Origin: Rhodospirillales bacterium
Lineage (GTDB): Bacteria > Pseudomonadota > Alphaproteobacteria > Rhodospirillales > Casp-alpha2
NCBI GenBank assembly: GCA_017644185.1
Contig: JAEPMA010000007.1
Coordinates: 124,001-188,000 of the forward strand
Direction of reading: 5' to 3'
Length of the DNA stretch: 64,000 nucleotides
Shown here: positions 63,988-64,000 of the stretch, in pieces
Layout of the letters: every line of letters starts with the position of its first letter
How positions within the stretch are numbered: position 1 is the first letter of the stretch
Translations under genes and position numbers: made by a program
The notes under the pieces: model-generated
What the model was told of the DNA's origin: nothing
Databases searched by the model: none
What the model saw: only the letters and a program-made list of their open reading frames with translations

Positions 63988-64000
63988 ATGGCCGACGAAG
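63988..64000 (+). CDS. Start of next gene, probably a TRAP permease subunit
   Basis: GGGTGGGGGGCGTT precedes an ATG at 63988 that runs to the window end (MADE...). Only four codons are visible. After a TRAP binding-protein gene and a hairpin, a DctQ subunit is the natural expectation, but the sequence itself cannot prove it. Confidence 0.4.

Overview
The window is a gene-dense, GC-rich stretch of an alphaproteobacterial chromosome. The core order prs - rplY - pth - ychF, the Tat-exported TRAP binding protein, the form-II-like molybdenum hydroxylase cluster, and families of GC-rich intergenic inverted repeats all fit a Rhodospirillales-type heterotroph. This is inferred from gene content only; there is no rRNA in the window to confirm it. 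No prophage, transposase, CRISPR array, tRNA or rRNA gene was recognised.

Layout. 1-5100: a truncated GlcG/HbpS-like gene, pgeF, a creatinase-fold M24 protein, and two tandem lipoproteins that each carry two copies of one unnamed domain. 5100-8660: housekeeping block prs, rplY, pth, ychF. 8780-14820: SMR efflux protein, DUF454 membrane protein, HAD phosphatase + D-aminoacylase pair, an orphan PAS histidine kinase, an M20 peptidase and a GNAT acetyltransferase. 14930-22030 (minus strand): class II aldolase-like protein, gamma-glutamyltransferase-like protein, a DctQ-DctM-DctP TRAP transporter and an aldehyde dehydrogenase, probably one catabolic region; a CocE/NonD hydrolase diverges from it. 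24030-25610: a Deg-like protein whose whole catalytic triad is replaced, followed 3 nt later by an AlkB-like dioxygenase. 25615-31340 (minus): a branched-chain-type ABC importer (binding protein, fused LivHM permease, LivG, LivF) with a RidA protein and an IclR regulator. 31536-40880: LtnD/OtnI four-carbon sugar-acid genes, malate synthase G, a lipoprotein, OxyR, a class V aminotransferase with a GlcG-like protein, and a GMC oxidoreductase; several of these point to glyoxylate and small hydroxy-acid metabolism. 40879-47424: CoxS-CoxM-CoxL-type molybdenum hydroxylase with XdhC and MocA maturation factors, and divergent CoxG plus a flavodoxin-like protein. 47816-52804: D-amino-acid aminotransferase, SDR, small hypothetical proteins, DUF983, Uup-type ABC-F ATPase and SleB-like hydrolase. 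52950-59700: galU, glpK, a large DUF3604 (PHP-like) protein and a long-form prolyl-tRNA synthetase with an editing-domain insertion. 59858-64000: LLM flavin oxidoreductase and carboxymuconolactone decarboxylase-like pair, a LacI regulator with a perfect palindromic operator, and the first gene of a second TRAP transporter running off the window.

The accessory genes form an uptake-and-oxidation repertoire (two TRAP systems, one Liv system, dehydrogenases, peptidases, deacylases) typical of a marine or soil heterotroph using small organic acids, amino-acid derivatives and peptides. The points most worth following up are the four-copy lipoprotein domain at 2399-5073, the pseudoprotease-AlkB pair at 24031-25614, the long ProRS at 57931, and the regulatory region at 62370-62781. 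Long open frames opposite many genes were treated as codon-bias shadows.
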